A stretch of 64,000 nucleotides of DNA from Oopsacas minuta (taxonomy: Eukaryota; Porifera; Hexactinellida; Lyssacinosida; Leucopsacidae): contig JAKMXF010000363.1 of the NCBI GenBank assembly GCA_024704765.1, positions 40,706 through 104,705 of the forward strand, read 5' to 3'. Positions 36,810-49,661 of the stretch are shown one piece after another. The notes beneath the pieces were generated by a model. It saw only the letters and a list, made by a program, of their open reading frames with translations. It ran no database searches and was not told where the DNA came from. Position 1 is the stretch's first letter, and each line of letters begins with the position of its first letter. A program made the translations under genes and the position numbers.

Positions 36810-38456
36810 GTTTCCAATATACAACTAGCTCATTATAATTCCAATATATCTACTTATGTAAAAAGTGTCAAAAATTTCTAAAAATCACCAAAACCTAGCA
36901 AACACACCAATTTTTCTAATACAAACAACAGGTTATGTGTATTTTCTAATGTTTTCAATATGTATTGGAGCCTCTCATACTCAAGATAATAGCCTCGCAT
37001 CCCCTTCAATAAAGGAGTCTATCAACGAGACACATGAAGGTGTCAGAGTTGCCAGTTGGGATTCATTAGAAAACTTCTGATTGTCTGCCACTTATCCGAT
37101 TCGAGATCTTATCCAACTGCCACTTGTCCGAATCAATAAAAATTAACCGTACTTGTCTAAACCAAACCTATCACTCTCTTCTTCACAAATCTCTTGAATT
37201 ATTATTTTGGGTGACAACCCAAAGCCGTAAGGCGAATGCAGAAAGTATCATAGTACTTTTGAAACCAATGTGCGCACCATCGTTTTTGGTGGTCAAGAGC
37301 ACATGGAAATAGCACCGAATATAAACACGGTAGTAGAAGGAAACCAACGATCAGAAAGTGTCCAGTCTTCTTATTGCTAAATTTCTATGGAGCAAGATGA
37401 AGATCACTCGCAAAATATCTCAGCATATAAATCTAAGGGTTCTAAAGTCCACATGTAACTCAGCATAGTTAGTTTCGGAAAATCTTGGGATAAAGCCGTA
37501 TAAGCCACAGCTACACCAAATTTACCGAATACAGAAAATTGCTCGATTATCCTTATGTATTATATAGACCGCGAAAAAATTGGTCACGTAATGATTGGCG
37601 AATGCATTATCATCTAATGAAGCTCCATTTCAGTTATGCTATTCACCTGATCAACAGAATAACAAGACTTAGCGAAAGACAGAGAGAATGTTGAATTTAC
37701 GGAAACAGTGGAGTTTCTGGAGATTGGATATTTAAAGAATGATGTCATAAAATGGCCTTTCAGACCACCGCATTATTTATAGTGGGCAAACAGTAACAAC
37801 AGTGTACTATCTAAAAGAGATTCTGATGAAGTAGTTGATGTCAACATGCATCGAGATAAAGGTGCAGTAAAGAGAGTAAATTATTATCGCACATGTTAGT
37901 TGCCATATATCAACAGGATGGTGGCTCAGCATTATATCCAAAACAGAGGAATGACTTAAGGACAACTTTGAAACTTCTGGTACAAAGGGATTCGGTATGC
38001 CAACTCTCCTAGCCTGAGTAAATAGAAATTTATGGCCAATACTGTAAGCCACCGTTGTGCAACAAACCAAATCACTCGAAAGAATATACTGGTATTTTAA
38101 GCTAGGGAAATTATTCCACCTGAAGTTATGAACAAATAAATAACAAGTGTGTTAGAGCGAATAAGGAATGTATATAACTAAAGGGTGCATATATTGGGAA
38201 TATATGTATGTGTTTAGAAATTATAAATAAACGAAATATTGATTTAGTAATGGCAGGCATCAATTTCTTGACATCCTGTCTATCCAATCAAAACATATTA
38301 CTAAAAAGAATACATTCTTATAATGCGATATTTATCTGACAATATTATACATATTTTCATACACCAAAATGAAATTGAATTATGACAACATGCGTAGTGT
38401 GACATGTATATTGAAATTAATTACAATTCAATTTCAATTACAGTGGATACACTATA

Positions 38457-39796
38457 CAGGGTGTAACAAAAGTATTGTCGTCATATTAATATACATTAAA
38501 TTCAAATGTCACATTCGTATACGACTCTTGCTATTGATTTCTCTAAGTAATATCTTTTTATACAACCTAGTTAAACTCGAGTGAAGTCAAATCTTACAAG
38601 AATATATTTTGAAATTATTTTCGTCATTTTGAAAATTTCTTTTTAATTGTTGTGATATGAATGTCCAGAATTACGGATTATCTTTAAGATCTCAGGAATT
38701 GGGGATGCATAAAGCAGGAGAAACGCCTAAAAAGGTTGCTCAAGTGTTGAATATCAAAATTCGATCAGTTCAGAGATGGGGGCGTAGCGATAAATTGGGA
38801 TTTTCAATGGAATCAAAGCCTAAGTCTGGATGTCCGCCGAAAATTGATAGAGTTTGGAAAATTGTCATCGCTAAGTCTTTGGGGAAGAGAAGGCAATCTA
38901 CATGAACACTAGTTCTGAGATTAATGATGAGGGTTAGGATGTCTCTCACATCTCTGTACATCGCTATTTGAGAAAGTCTCTAGGTGCTACGCCATTTAAA
39001 AGGCCTCGAAGGCCTCGATTGACCTTGAAAATGAAGGAAACCGGATCGAATTTGCGCAGAAACAGAAGGATTGGGATATAGAAGATTGGAATAGAGTTCT
39101 GTAGTAGGATAAATCTTCATTCGAATTATTTCCAACCCCAAACAGACAGAATGACCGAGTTTGGAGCAAGGATTCAGGTTCAATCGAACCCTGTACAAAG
39201 ACAAAATTTCCGGCGAAAGTTCATGTTTGGGGCATGATGTCTCACCAAGCCCTATCCGAGCTGCATGTTATCCTCAGGGGCAAACTATTAATGGAGAGCA
39301 CTATCGTACGAAGATTTCGGCTGGATCTTGCAAAGATGCGATCAATAGAAGAACAAAAAATGGATCGGTTTTACAGCGGGCCATGACTTCAAAGATGTCC
39401 GAGATAATTTTTATGGAAGACGGGGCTCCCGCTCATACGGCCAAGCTAACGCAAGAATGGTGCAAACAGAATCTTCCAGCGTTTTGACAGAAAGCGGAGT
39501 GGCCTGGGAACTCACCTGACCTCAATCCCATTGAAAACCTATGGTCAATACTGAATGACAAAGTGGAAGAGTTTGAGCAAGCAAGCACTGAATAACCTCG
39601 TCAAAAATTTGGAAAAGGCATGGAGTGGTATTTCAGGAGATGTTTTGCAAAATATGGCCTCCAGTATGCCCAGGCGAGTAGCACTCGTATTAGAAAGACA
39701 ACGAGACTATATTGAGAAATAATAATGTACTAAAAGGTGCATTTTAGCTTACGTTGGATTCATTATAAAAAACGACAATACTTTTGTTACACCCTG
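38457..39796 (+). mobile_element. Tc1-like element (second copy)
   Basis: 1340 bp counterpart of 22973-24317, with the same TIRs and TA flanks (38455-38456, 39797-39798). Confidence 0.95.
38657..39722 (+). pseudogene. Tc1-like DD34E transposase (second copy)
   Basis: Counterpart of 23174-24243. MNVQNYGLSLRSQELGMHKA starts at 38657. Private damage: GRPP has become GCPP (near 38830), and a TGA follows RRQST (38903). The shared TAG replaces Trp before the first Asp block (near 39102). The second-Asp segment is better preserved than in the first copy (EDGAPAHTAKLTQEWCKQ, about 39416). The Glu block (NPIENLWSILND) lies near 39530, and YIEK-stop ends at 39722. Confidence 0.92.
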
Positions 39797-39952
39797 TATA
39801 AGACTAGCATCGGGACAGAAAAATTATCCCTATATTATATATTCCTATATGGTATAAAATTTACATAAGTTTAATGGATTCTGGGATTAAAATATATTCG
39901 TATATAGTGTATATTCCTTTATAATGTATTCCTATATGCTGTATCCACTGTA

Positions 39953-41021
39953 CGTTAATGTCATGCAATTACAATTTCAAATTACAATTACCCCATGTCT
40001 GATATCGATACATCATAAATAAATAAATATATTCTAAAATGATTTGAGATAAGCTCTTCGGATAGGGTGAATGTCGTTTTAGATTTAGCGAATAGTAACA
40101 AGACAGCATATGATTCTTCCAAAGCTTTCGTTGAGATTGATGTTGCTTCATAATTTTTCTTGTTTTCTCTTAAATCCTGACAGCATTGAATGGAAAAACT
40201 CTATGGGCTTACCCACACAAGAGTGATGCCTAAACTCAGGGGGGGATGTAAATGGGATGGTTATATGCTAATATTCGAAAGTATACTACTACAGCAGAAA
40301 CACAGTGGCGGCGGCGGCGGCGGCTATGGTTGCGAAGAAAAATCTAGAGATAGGATTTTGTCTATCAAGTTGACGATGCTTTGTCATCTCCCGATTCGGC
40401 AAAATTAACACCACAGGTGCTGCTGTTTCGTAATTAAACAACTGTCAACCAATTATCCATAACTAGTAAAGAGAGTTGGCAGTAGTAGTTAGCAAGGTGT
40501 TGAGGAGACTTCAAGTGCTGTACTGTATCAAATTCAGCGATTCAACAGTAGGGTGTATATTTCAACATTTTCTCACATCCCCCCTAGCAGGTATTCGCTT
40601 ACCATCTCGGGTCCTCGTATTCGTGGCCTGCCCTAAGTAAATAGCAAGTTGAAGTAAAATTATTCTTTGCACTAAACTTGTTTAATTGGTGTATTTCACC
40701 AGTTACGCCAAGTAAAAACTACTTAGTTTTCTTAAGGACAAATTATCATAATGAATGAATAATAAATATACAATCAGAAGTCCAACATGGCACTATGGAA
40801 CCGTGATAACGAGGCAAGGACTGAAGAGACTAACCGTCATCATTTTAGGAAGAGAGCGTAATACAATACCGAGTATTTAACAAGTTCGAATAAGATAGCA
40901 TTTCCACTCTTTGTGGAAACCTACAATCTGGAAGTAAGGACAATAAATATTCTGTATAAGAAAAAGCAACAATTCAAGCATCGTTCATCTACTTACAGCA
41001 AAATGATGTCAAAAATAAATT
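39953..41021. other. Unassigned region (duplicate of 24475-25550)
   Basis: Non-coding, with a GGC microsatellite near 40310 that is longer than in the other copy. Confidence 0.4.
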
Positions 41022-41029
41022 CTATTTAG

Positions 41030-44000
41030 TAGGCCGGATCGAGAAAAGTATAAATCGTCGATTCAACTTCTACCTAAGGGAAAAGTTGCCTTTACCAATT
41101 TCTAGGAAAATGCGAGATTAAATTTGAAAAATATTTCGATTTGACCCTTGCGGTTTTATATTTTTGCTGTGTCACTTTCGCAAAATTGATTTTATATTGT
41201 CCGAATTTTCAAATTCCTTTGACTTAGCCCCTTTATATATATTATTTGGTAATAGTAAGTCGCATATTTGCTATTGAATGGTGTATTAATCGAATTGCTA
41301 TGTCCAAGGATACTCAAGTTATCAAGATTTTTTGCATATTCTATCATACCCTAATATTATTATCCAACCCCCTTTTTCCGATTATTTGAAATTCTATATC
41401 CTTAGTAAAATTTGTTATATAATCATCAAACTTAGTATATTTCTTTATCTAGATCCAAATTCCTCAATAGGTTACCACAAAGAAATTTTACCAACATTCC
41501 TTATCTCTTGTTCTTAACTAAGTTACCATTTATCTAGCATGGAATTTATGGTCAATTATAGTATCTATATCAATGTCGATAAAATCAATCATATTATTGA
41601 GTGATTATATTCCTAAAATATATTTATTTTTGGAATGGCAGAAAACACGCGTAGTAAAGTCTTTCATCCTATTTTTGCTATCCAGGACCCATTCCAGAAA
41701 ATCAACTTCAAACAAAACTAGATATATATAGTCATTATAGAATGCTTAGGAATGAAGATTCTAAATCAACTAGAGATGATATAGCGAAAGAACTAACTGA
41801 AGTATTAGTGCGTATCTATAATTTGGCTTCCATACCCACTATATCAGAGCTCAAATAAAACAGTACATCAATTCTGATATTATTGAGAGAGCTAAATACT
41901 ACGAAAAAGTATCTAAAACAAGCAACAACCTGACCGTATACAGCCTATTATTTCCGGATTCAATGTCTTGTTCGATGTCTCAAGTTGCAAATGCCTAATT
42001 CAGGAAGGTAAATGTTTTTGCTCTCTCGGTAAAAAGATACCACGCCGTGAGTGGCCATTTCTCTTTGATTAGCGAAACGCTCGAAAATTATTTATATCCA
42101 GCTTGGATTGCATGACAACCTCTAAAAATATTGTTAAACAAAAAAGAAAAGAGGCACAATATGAAAGAGAAGAAAGGGAAGTGAAGAGATTACATGCAGT
42201 TCAACCTTCGCAAGAATTTATAGAATGTGACTTTGAAGAGTTTGAATCTTTTGACTCGAGTACATCTAACACTCACAAGTATACACGTAATCATAATCAA
42301 TTACGAAATTTAGCCATAATGTGTGATAGATATCAAAATTAGCGATCAGGCAGGCGCAGCTATAGCTAACGCAGTACTGCAGGATTACGGTATTATCACA
42401 CAGGAAGAAGATAGTCAAATTATTGATAGAAACAAACTCCGTAGATCTAGATTCTCTGTGAGAAAGGAATTGGCTAATGAGAGTCACGAAACTATCAATG
42501 ACATATCTGCAATATATTTTCATGGCCGTAAAGATCAAGCTCGAGTACTGGTAGAAAGAGAAGATGGACATTTGCATCAGGATACTGCAAATGAAGAACA
42601 TTATATTGTCTTATCTGAACCGGGGAATCAGTATGTTGCCCATATAACACCAAGTTCTGGTAAAGCCAAAGATATAGCAAAGGAATTGACTGATCTTTGC
42701 AGGGAGCGTAATTCAAATTTAATGGCCGTTGGAGCTGATGGAACTCGTGTTAACACTGGAATCTACAATGGGTGTATTAGAATACTTGAACTAGAGTTCA
42801 GAAAACCACTCCACTGGTTTATTTGCCAATTACATGCTAATGAACTTCTATTGAGGCATCTCATTCAAATAATAGATGGAAAACCAGTGGACCCAATTCT
42901 TTTAAAGGAGTAATTGGCAAAGAACTTAATTGTGATTTTACTTGCAAACCAATTGCAGCGTATCATCCTTTATGCGGTAAAACTCAACTTATTAATTGCG
43001 ATATCCTCAAGAATTTAAATAAAGATCAGAAATATCTATATAATATCAGTCATTCAGTCCAGAATGGTATTTGCTCATCTGAACTGGCATCGATGCAACC
43101 TGGTCCTATACATCATGCTAGATAGACAACACTGGCCAACAGATTACTTAGGTCGCACATTTCTACGATACATCCCACACCTGAATTATCCCGACTTGTC
43201 AATTTTATTGTCAATTATTATGCACCAGTTGGTTTAGAATCAAGAGTAACCCGATTTGCACAGACGGACCTAAAAATATTTTTTTGCGATATCTTTGCTG
43301 CGAGATCTATCGGAGTCTGACCAAGAAGTAATTTGCGATGTGATACAGAGAAACTCATATTATAGTTATCCAGAAAATCTCCTGTTATCGATGCTTGCAG
43401 ATAGTGATGAACAAATTAGACAAAAGGCAGTGAAGACTATTTTAGATATCCGAATTAACAGTCCATCATTTAGACCGATTGAAATTCGCCCATTTAATCT
43501 TCCTTCAATAAGGTTCACTCCTGAAACATATGTAAATATGATTGATTGGGAAACCTCTTTTATCACTGAACCGCCTTTTACAAGATATCTATCAAAAGAA
43601 GTACTAATTAATTGTGTACGTGCTCCACTAGAAATTCCAGTATATCCATGTCATACACAAGCTGTTGAAAGAACTATTCAATTAGTCACTAAAAGTTTGT
43701 GTTCAGTAACAGGAGAAGATGCAAGACATGGATTAATTCTTTCAACCCTAACATCAAGAGAAAAAATACCCGCATTTGAGTCAAAGAAAGATTGTGCATG
43801 TTAAATATACTTGATATAACATAATTGAATCATATACCACGATAGATAAAAAGCTATTAATTTTCAAATAATCGAAAAGAGTGAAGTGGGTAATAATATA
43901 GGGGTATGATAGAACATGCAAATAAATCTTAATAACTTGAGTATCCTTGGGCATAGCAATTCGATTAATACACCATTCAATAGCAAATATGCGACTTACT

Positions 44001-44225
44001 ATTACCAAATAATATATATAAAGGGGCTAAGTCAAAGGAATTTGAAAATTCGGACAATATAAAATCAATTTTGCGAAAGTGACACAGCAAAAATATAAAA
44101 CCGCAAGGGTCAAATCGAAATATTTTTCAAATTTAAGTCTCGCATTTTCCTAGAAAATGGTAAAGGCAACTTTTCCCTTAGGTAGAAGTTGAACCGAGGA
44201 TTTATACTTTACTCGATCCGGCCTA
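41030..44225 (+). mobile_element. Complete 3.2 kb transposon, ~375 bp TIRs, 8-bp TSD
   Basis: Starts taggccggatcgag (41030) and ends ctcgatccggccta (44225). The two ends remain inverted copies for roughly 375 bp (to about 41400 and from about 43850), sharing among others gtcactttcgcaaaattgat and its reverse. The flanks are CTATTTAG (41022-41029) and CAATTTAG (44226-44233), an 8-bp duplication with one mismatch. One plus-strand coding region lies between. The 8-bp TSD fits hAT, P or Merlin-type enzymes. I cannot assign the superfamily. Confidence 0.85.
41635..43804 (+). pseudogene. Putative transposase of the long-TIR element
   Basis: Conserved repetitive arthropod protein family whose role I do not know; its place inside the TIRs argues for transposase. 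Start MAENTRSKVFHPIF (41635), LASIPTISELK, Cys cluster CKCLIQEGKCFCS (about 41985-42025), PRREWPFLFD, KRKEAQYEREERE, a Ser-rich linker, SDQAGAAIANAVLQDYGIIT, an intact 196-codon stretch (42323-42913) with ISAIYFHGRKDQA, EEHYIVLSEPGNQYV, GADGTRVNTGIYNG (candidate Asp) and WFICQLHANELLLRHL, then a damaged middle, and 43295-43804 with HPCH-like YPCHTQAVERTIQLVTK (candidate Glu). The C..H...L after the Asp recalls hAT. Several stops and frameshifts. Confidence 0.72.
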
Positions 44226-44233
44226 CAATTTAG

Positions 44234-45261
44234 TTTTTCTTTTCTATAGTAGTATGCGCATAAGCGTTAGGAAATCTCCAATTTTGTTATCATTGTCATT
44301 TTTCCGACACAATATGCATGAGAGATAGTTGAAATACCTCCCGATTGCGATATCAACACAGATATATGCAATAATTTTCTCTTAATAATTGTTGTTTGAG
44401 AACACAGATCAATTCTACTGCTCTACATATTAGTTCAAATAGACTATAAAATAACTCTCACAATAATATTTGTACTTACAGGGTGGATAATAAGTTCTGC
44501 CCCATTGCTAATATACAATAACTAACGAATTAGCGTGTATCAGGGTTCTGCCCAGGATTTCTTGAAGGTGCATCCGTACCAAAATAGTTAAGTATTCTGT
44601 GGTCTACAATGTTATTGCAATTGCATTTCATCTACTATATATACAGCTATGCCGCTCACCGAAAAGTAGGCCAGAATAGAAGGCCAGTTCTTGAACTTTC
44701 GAAATTTTCATCAACATATACTTCGAAAAATATATATGATAGACAATAATAGTGTAATACCAACATAAGGGAATATGAAATCAAAATCTATGTAGAGGTG
44801 CTCAAAAATGTGATTAGTCATTATTTGGCTATGAAATGTACAATTTTTAGAACCAAATGTGTCGTTTTGTAAACTGGTTCAAAACGTAGGTTTCAATATT
44901 TTAGATACAAGAATATTATATGTAATATCACAAGAGTACTTGATTGGAAAATTTGGATCATATGATCGAAATCTGTACATATTCTCTCGTTGCTAGGGAA
45001 ACACATTTTCCCTATATTGGAGCCATAGCACGAAAACTATGAATATTATTGATAAGAAACTGATACAAATCAGTAGACAATAGTTGACTTCATATTGACA
45101 AATTAAACTCTTTAACCGTGGACGGAATAATTAGGACCAAGTGTCCCAGCATTTATATGGCTTCGGCCATAGAAAATGGCTGGGAGAGATCCTCGATGTT
45201 TCCTATGCTATGCCGTATACGGTTAATGCCATAAGTTCAATATATTTTTCAGGAATATTGA
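44234..45261. other. Unassigned region with a solo maT end
   Basis: The only recognisable feature is cagggtggataataagttct at 44479 after TA, a maT-type terminus without a partner or coding sequence nearby. It is probably a truncated insertion. The rest is unassigned. Confidence 0.5.
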
Positions 45262-46197
45262 CATATACTCTAAGTGGACAAAAGTATTTCAAAACACAAA
45301 TATATTGTCATAAATTGATACTCTTTCCTGTTCCTATATATTGTGTAGTCTATATTCGTAGCTGCTATGTAGTAATTTGTATAGAATAACATATGTTTTC
45401 CAAGAATTTCAAAAAAATAATTTCGATTTACACTTTTGGAAGGTGTTAATTATTAATAATTATTAGATAATTATTGATAATCAAAATACGTGGTATTTCA
45501 AAGCCTATTAAGAATCTATAATTTCTGACTTGATATTTGAATTCTACGTAGGCGAGTTACCCCAGATTGAAATTTCCAATCGGATTGAACAATTTTTACT
45601 AAAGTTATAGAAAAATTTCAATTTGTTCTACTTGTGCCACTTTTTGAAAAAAGTGGCACAGGTGGCAGGAAAAGCGCCACTACAAGGAAGGCAACTAGGG
45701 CTAGGAGGAATAAGTCGAAGTAATATTTTCGAATGATATGACTATGCTAACCCTTGAATTCCATAATAACCTCTTGGTAGCGGCCACTTGTACCACCTTG
45801 GGCAAAAGGTGGCACAAATGGCACAAATTGAAATTCATCTATAACTCTGGTAAAAATTGTTCAATCCGATTGGAAATTTCAATCAGGGGTAACTCGCCTA
45901 CGTAGAATTCAAATATCAAGTCAGAAATTATAGATTCTTAATAGGCTTTGAAATACCACATATTTTGATTATCAATAATTATCTAATAATTATTAATAAT
46001 TAACACCTTCCAAAAGTGTAAATCGAAATTATTTTTTTGAAATTCTTGAAAAACATATGTTATTCTATACAAATTACTACATAGCAGCTACGAATATAGA
46101 CTACACAATATATAGGAGCGGGAAAGAGTATACAATTTATGACAATATATTTGTGTTTTGAAATACTTTTGTCCACTTAGAGTATATATAATTTGAG
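45262..46197. repeat. Foldback (long inverted repeat) element 2
   Basis: Arms of about 400 bp (45262-45660 and 45795-46197) are near-perfect reverse complements around a loop centred near 45730. Outer landmarks are actctaagtggacaaaag and cttttgtccacttagagt. The loop-proximal sequence carries gtgccac...gtggcac motifs shared with the foldback at 36366-36809. An 82-codon frame at 45141-45389 overlaps the arm and is probably chance. Confidence 0.9.
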
Positions 46198-46651
46198 CGA
46201 GTTCAAAAAATGCATTTGTCCAACTATCAATGCACCTAGGACGGCTCCTAAGTTATAACCTTTTCTTACGGTTATAACTTTGTACGTAACTGGTTATAAC
46301 CAGTTATAGCCAGTTATGAAAAACTTCATTAATTCTATCGTGTTTGTTCCATGTTATTGCGAAATAATTACCTACTAGTCTTTTACTTTTTATGTTTCCT
46401 CGTAAGTTCACACACTCAATAGCTATATTGATCAACCTCAATTTCCATATCATGTTTGTGTTTGTGTTCATTGATACTAGTCTAGTTGAACATTAACTAC
46501 AATTACATTTATACCTCTTTCTACTTGATCTTTCATTAATTCCTCCGAATCAATTTTACCTGACTGACAATGCTCGACTGCCTATCTAATTAGCTTTTTT
46601 GATTAGATTTTAATTGATTTTAGCCTTTTTCTGTTTTACTACTGGACTCAC

Positions 46652-49420
46652 ATGACAACACATAATGCTGGAGGACTAAAGAAGAAAAAGCTCCTGTCAA
46701 AGTCTCTAACAAGGATGCCTCATTTCAACGTTCCCCAAAACCGGGAACCCCGAAAGTGGAAACCAAATTTGTGCCCCCTTTCTAAGATTGCCAATGGTCG
46801 TGTGAACTATGATCTGCTGAGGAAAGAAACTTCAGTTAACAAAATAACATGGCCTCCAGCACGAACTTTTTCAAGTCCTTTATACTCTTTTTTCTTACCC
46901 GTTGGACCAAAAATCGGTAACTACTATTGGCTACAATGTCTTTATTGTAACTCAGATCCGATGATGCCCAAGCTGAACCTTATGAATCGACATTTCTTTG
47001 GGGTAGGTCCATCTAAATGCTCCAGGCTAGAAGCATTCTCCGCGGAACATAAAACATTATTTGACGAATTGAAAGAATGTTATATCAACGGCAATCTACA
47101 ACTGCCTAAAGGCACATCAAAGTTAGCACATGGTGTACTCGAAGGAGACTTGGTTTCTTCCAGTATCCATACAGATTCAGAAGAATCACAATTCTATAGC
47201 GAAGCTCTTCCAAGTGTTTGCTCATCAGCTATTACTTTGTCTCCAGTTCCTGAAAAAAGTTCTTTGGAATCAAATGTGATTCCAAAGAAATCGAGACACC
47301 TCTTTTAGTCAGTACTCCGTTCTCGGAAAACCTGAAGCTCTCATCTTTACGACGTAGGTGTTATTCCCCACAAAGAATTTCCGATATTAGTAAGCTATCT
47401 AAGGCTAAGCACCGAAGCTCTTATCCTTTTGCTGTTCCTGGAGATCTCAAGGTTCTTACTATTCGTAAGCTGCTTGTTCACTTTGGAGTGTCAATTGGTA
47501 TATCTACGCGATTCGTAGAGAATTTTTGGTTCAATAAACTAGCAAGAAAGATATCGTCGTTTACTCCAAATGTTTCATCATCCACTCTAGAACAAACTAC
47601 ACTTCCTCAGCTTAGCACTGAAGCTCGTGAAAGTCTACTATTTGCTATCGCAAAATGTCCTTATATCACATGTGAATGCGATGGATGGACAACAATGGCT
47701 CGCAATTCGCTATTTTGTTTATTAATTACTGGTCATAAGTTGGATTCAGAAGAACAAATTTCGTTACTTTATGATCAGACAGAGTTTAAGCAGCAGATGC
47801 ATGGTGCTCCAGAGATTTATACGTTTCTTAAGAGTGCTATATCGAAACTGAAATCAGATTTACGCAAGAGAGCTTTAACAACTGAAGTGCCAAAAATAAT
47901 AGGAATCGTGGCTGATGGTGAAGCGTCTGTCAGGGGTGCATTGACACTCCTTTGTGAGGACACTAAAGTTGGGGCACTATTTAACTGTAGGTGTATAGCA
48001 CACCTATCCAACCTTGTACCGACTACAATATACAAGAAATCAGAGTGGGTACGTCACATAGTACTTTCTACAACTCGAATTGTTAGTTACTTTAGATACT
48101 CAACAAGAGCAAGTCAAGAACTTAAGGCTGCAGGTGATGCACGGGTTTTACAAAGATATTGCGATACTCGTTGGAGCTCACTATATTATTGCTTAACGAG
48201 TGTCAAAGGTCATCGTGACTCTTTAGTGAGTATAATTAGACGGAGGGATGAATTGAAATTAGGAGTTCCCGCTGATGTTGTTTCTATAATAAACGAAGTT
48301 GGCCAGTCCCTCGGTTACTGGTCAGGTTTAAGCCAACTAGAGTCTATATTCTACTACCTGTCTATTACTCGGTCTCTACTACAAGCGAGGAGCATGAACC
48401 CTGCAGACCAGTTTGTGGTATTTTGGTCAATGTGCGTACAAATGGAAAATGAAGCTCGAGCTCAGGGTATTCCTCCATCAGTTTATTCAACAATTAATAA
48501 GGTTTTACAAACTCGTATACAAGAATTTGTGTCTACTATGCCAATTTGCTTGGTTGCATACTTGTTCTCAGCAAGATATCGTGGATTTCTACTCACTTGT
48601 AGCAGTGGTTTCTTGAAAGAATGGGAAAAAATTCAGGAGTCATGGAAAGTTGTTCTACGATATATTGGTATTAGTGTCAAGAACAAATGGAAGAACAGAT
48701 GTATATTGTCCTGGAAACCTATTGTGCTCAAGGTTTTTCGCATGATAACCAGCACCCCGCATTCCGACAAATACCAGGAATTACTGATACTTTTACTGGG
48801 ATATAGTCAGACATTGGTGTCAATGCCATCCTAATAAGGACATTCGCTCATATTTTGCTCTAGCCTGTGTTGCAATACGTTGCCTCCTAGCTCCTGGTAC
48901 TAGCTCGCGTCTCGAATCAGCCTTTTCAATAATGAAACTGTTATCCTCATCAACTCGTGCAAACATGTCTTCAGATAGAATTGTGTCTGAGTTTATAATC
49001 CGGCAGGCTCAGAAACAAATCTGGGGAGAAAAGTCAGCGAATACGCAGTCCTCAGGGAAACTAGCAATTACTTTAGCTTCGAACTCGATTCAACATGGAG
49101 ATGAAGAAGACTTAATTGATCTACTATCAAAAGAATCAGAAGAAATTGAAGTGAGTAGTTCAGATGATGTTGTGCTACTAAGTGACATTAACGATATTTG
49201 TTGGTTTCCTGTACCATGTGCCAGAACTCTTCGCAACCATAAGCGCAATTTTGGAAACTTGCCTGGGTTTTGGAACGGGATTTATCCAAATGTTAGTGAT
49301 CCAAAGGAAATTCCCTGTGAACAAGATGAGCAGGTGTTTGAAAAAGCACATATTTTTTTAGTTAAATTATGGAATGTATCTTTCCATAATTCTAGTGACT
49401 ATTACTACTTGTTGTATTAA
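46652..49420 (+). pseudogene. hAT transposase, two frameshifts
   Basis: Starts MTTHNAGGLKKKKLLSKS (ATG 46652). BED-like region with YYWLQCLYCNSD and H/C partners (NRHFFGVGPSKC, about 46920-47020). A frameshift near 47275 leads into RRRCYSPQRISDISKLSK. Then the RNase H-like core: CECDGWTTMARNSLFCLLIT (first Asp, about 47680), IGIVADGEASVRGAL (second Asp, about 47917), CRCIAHLSNL, YCDTRWSSLYY (about 48160), a helical insertion, and after a second frameshift near 48760 HWCQCHPNKDIRSYFALACV and LLAPGTSSRLESAFS (Glu and dimerisation block). An acidic tail runs to the stop at 49420. Only two lesions in about 900 codons. Confidence 0.9.
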
Positions 49421-49661
49421 CCCTTATCTAACAATTAGCACTCTACATGGCTATGTAAGGGTACTCTCTTGTCTCATATTTACAAATTACAATATGTGTA
49501 TACTTTATGCGCATAATTATTTTGCTAACATTCAGTGACGTTGATAAGGATAACCAACTTTACCCAGTTTTAACTTTACTAAAAATCTGATATGACAGGT
49601 TATAACTAGTTATAATAAGTTACAACTGGTTACAACTTTGTACGTAACTAGTATTAAGCGA

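Larger units (their letters stand above)
34950..37657. other. 2.7 kb block absent from B1
   Basis: Present only in B2. B1 reads directly from cagcta (22174) into aataacaag (22175). There is no target duplication or TIR at the edges, so a deletion in the other copy fits better than an insertion here. It contains a pogo-like terminus (about 35950) and a foldback repeat (36366-36809). No gene recognised. Confidence 0.75.
38441..39950. mobile_element. Small TA-type MITE interrupted by Tc1 (second copy)
   Basis: CAGTGGATAC at 38441 and GTATCCACTG ending at 39950, each flanked by TA. Same nested arrangement as 22957-24472. Confidence 0.65.
34484..42384. repeat. Duplicated segment B2 (counterpart of B1)
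   Basis: Direct-orientation counterpart of 21709-28251. It contains an additional 2708 bp (34950-37657) and lacks the mariner present in B1. Unlike B1 it is continuous with downstream sequence, so this is the better reference copy. Confidence 0.88.

Noticed and set aside
45141-45389. 82-codon ORF
   Set aside because: Lies mostly within one arm of the foldback repeat, has no family resemblance and is not maintained in the mirrored arm.
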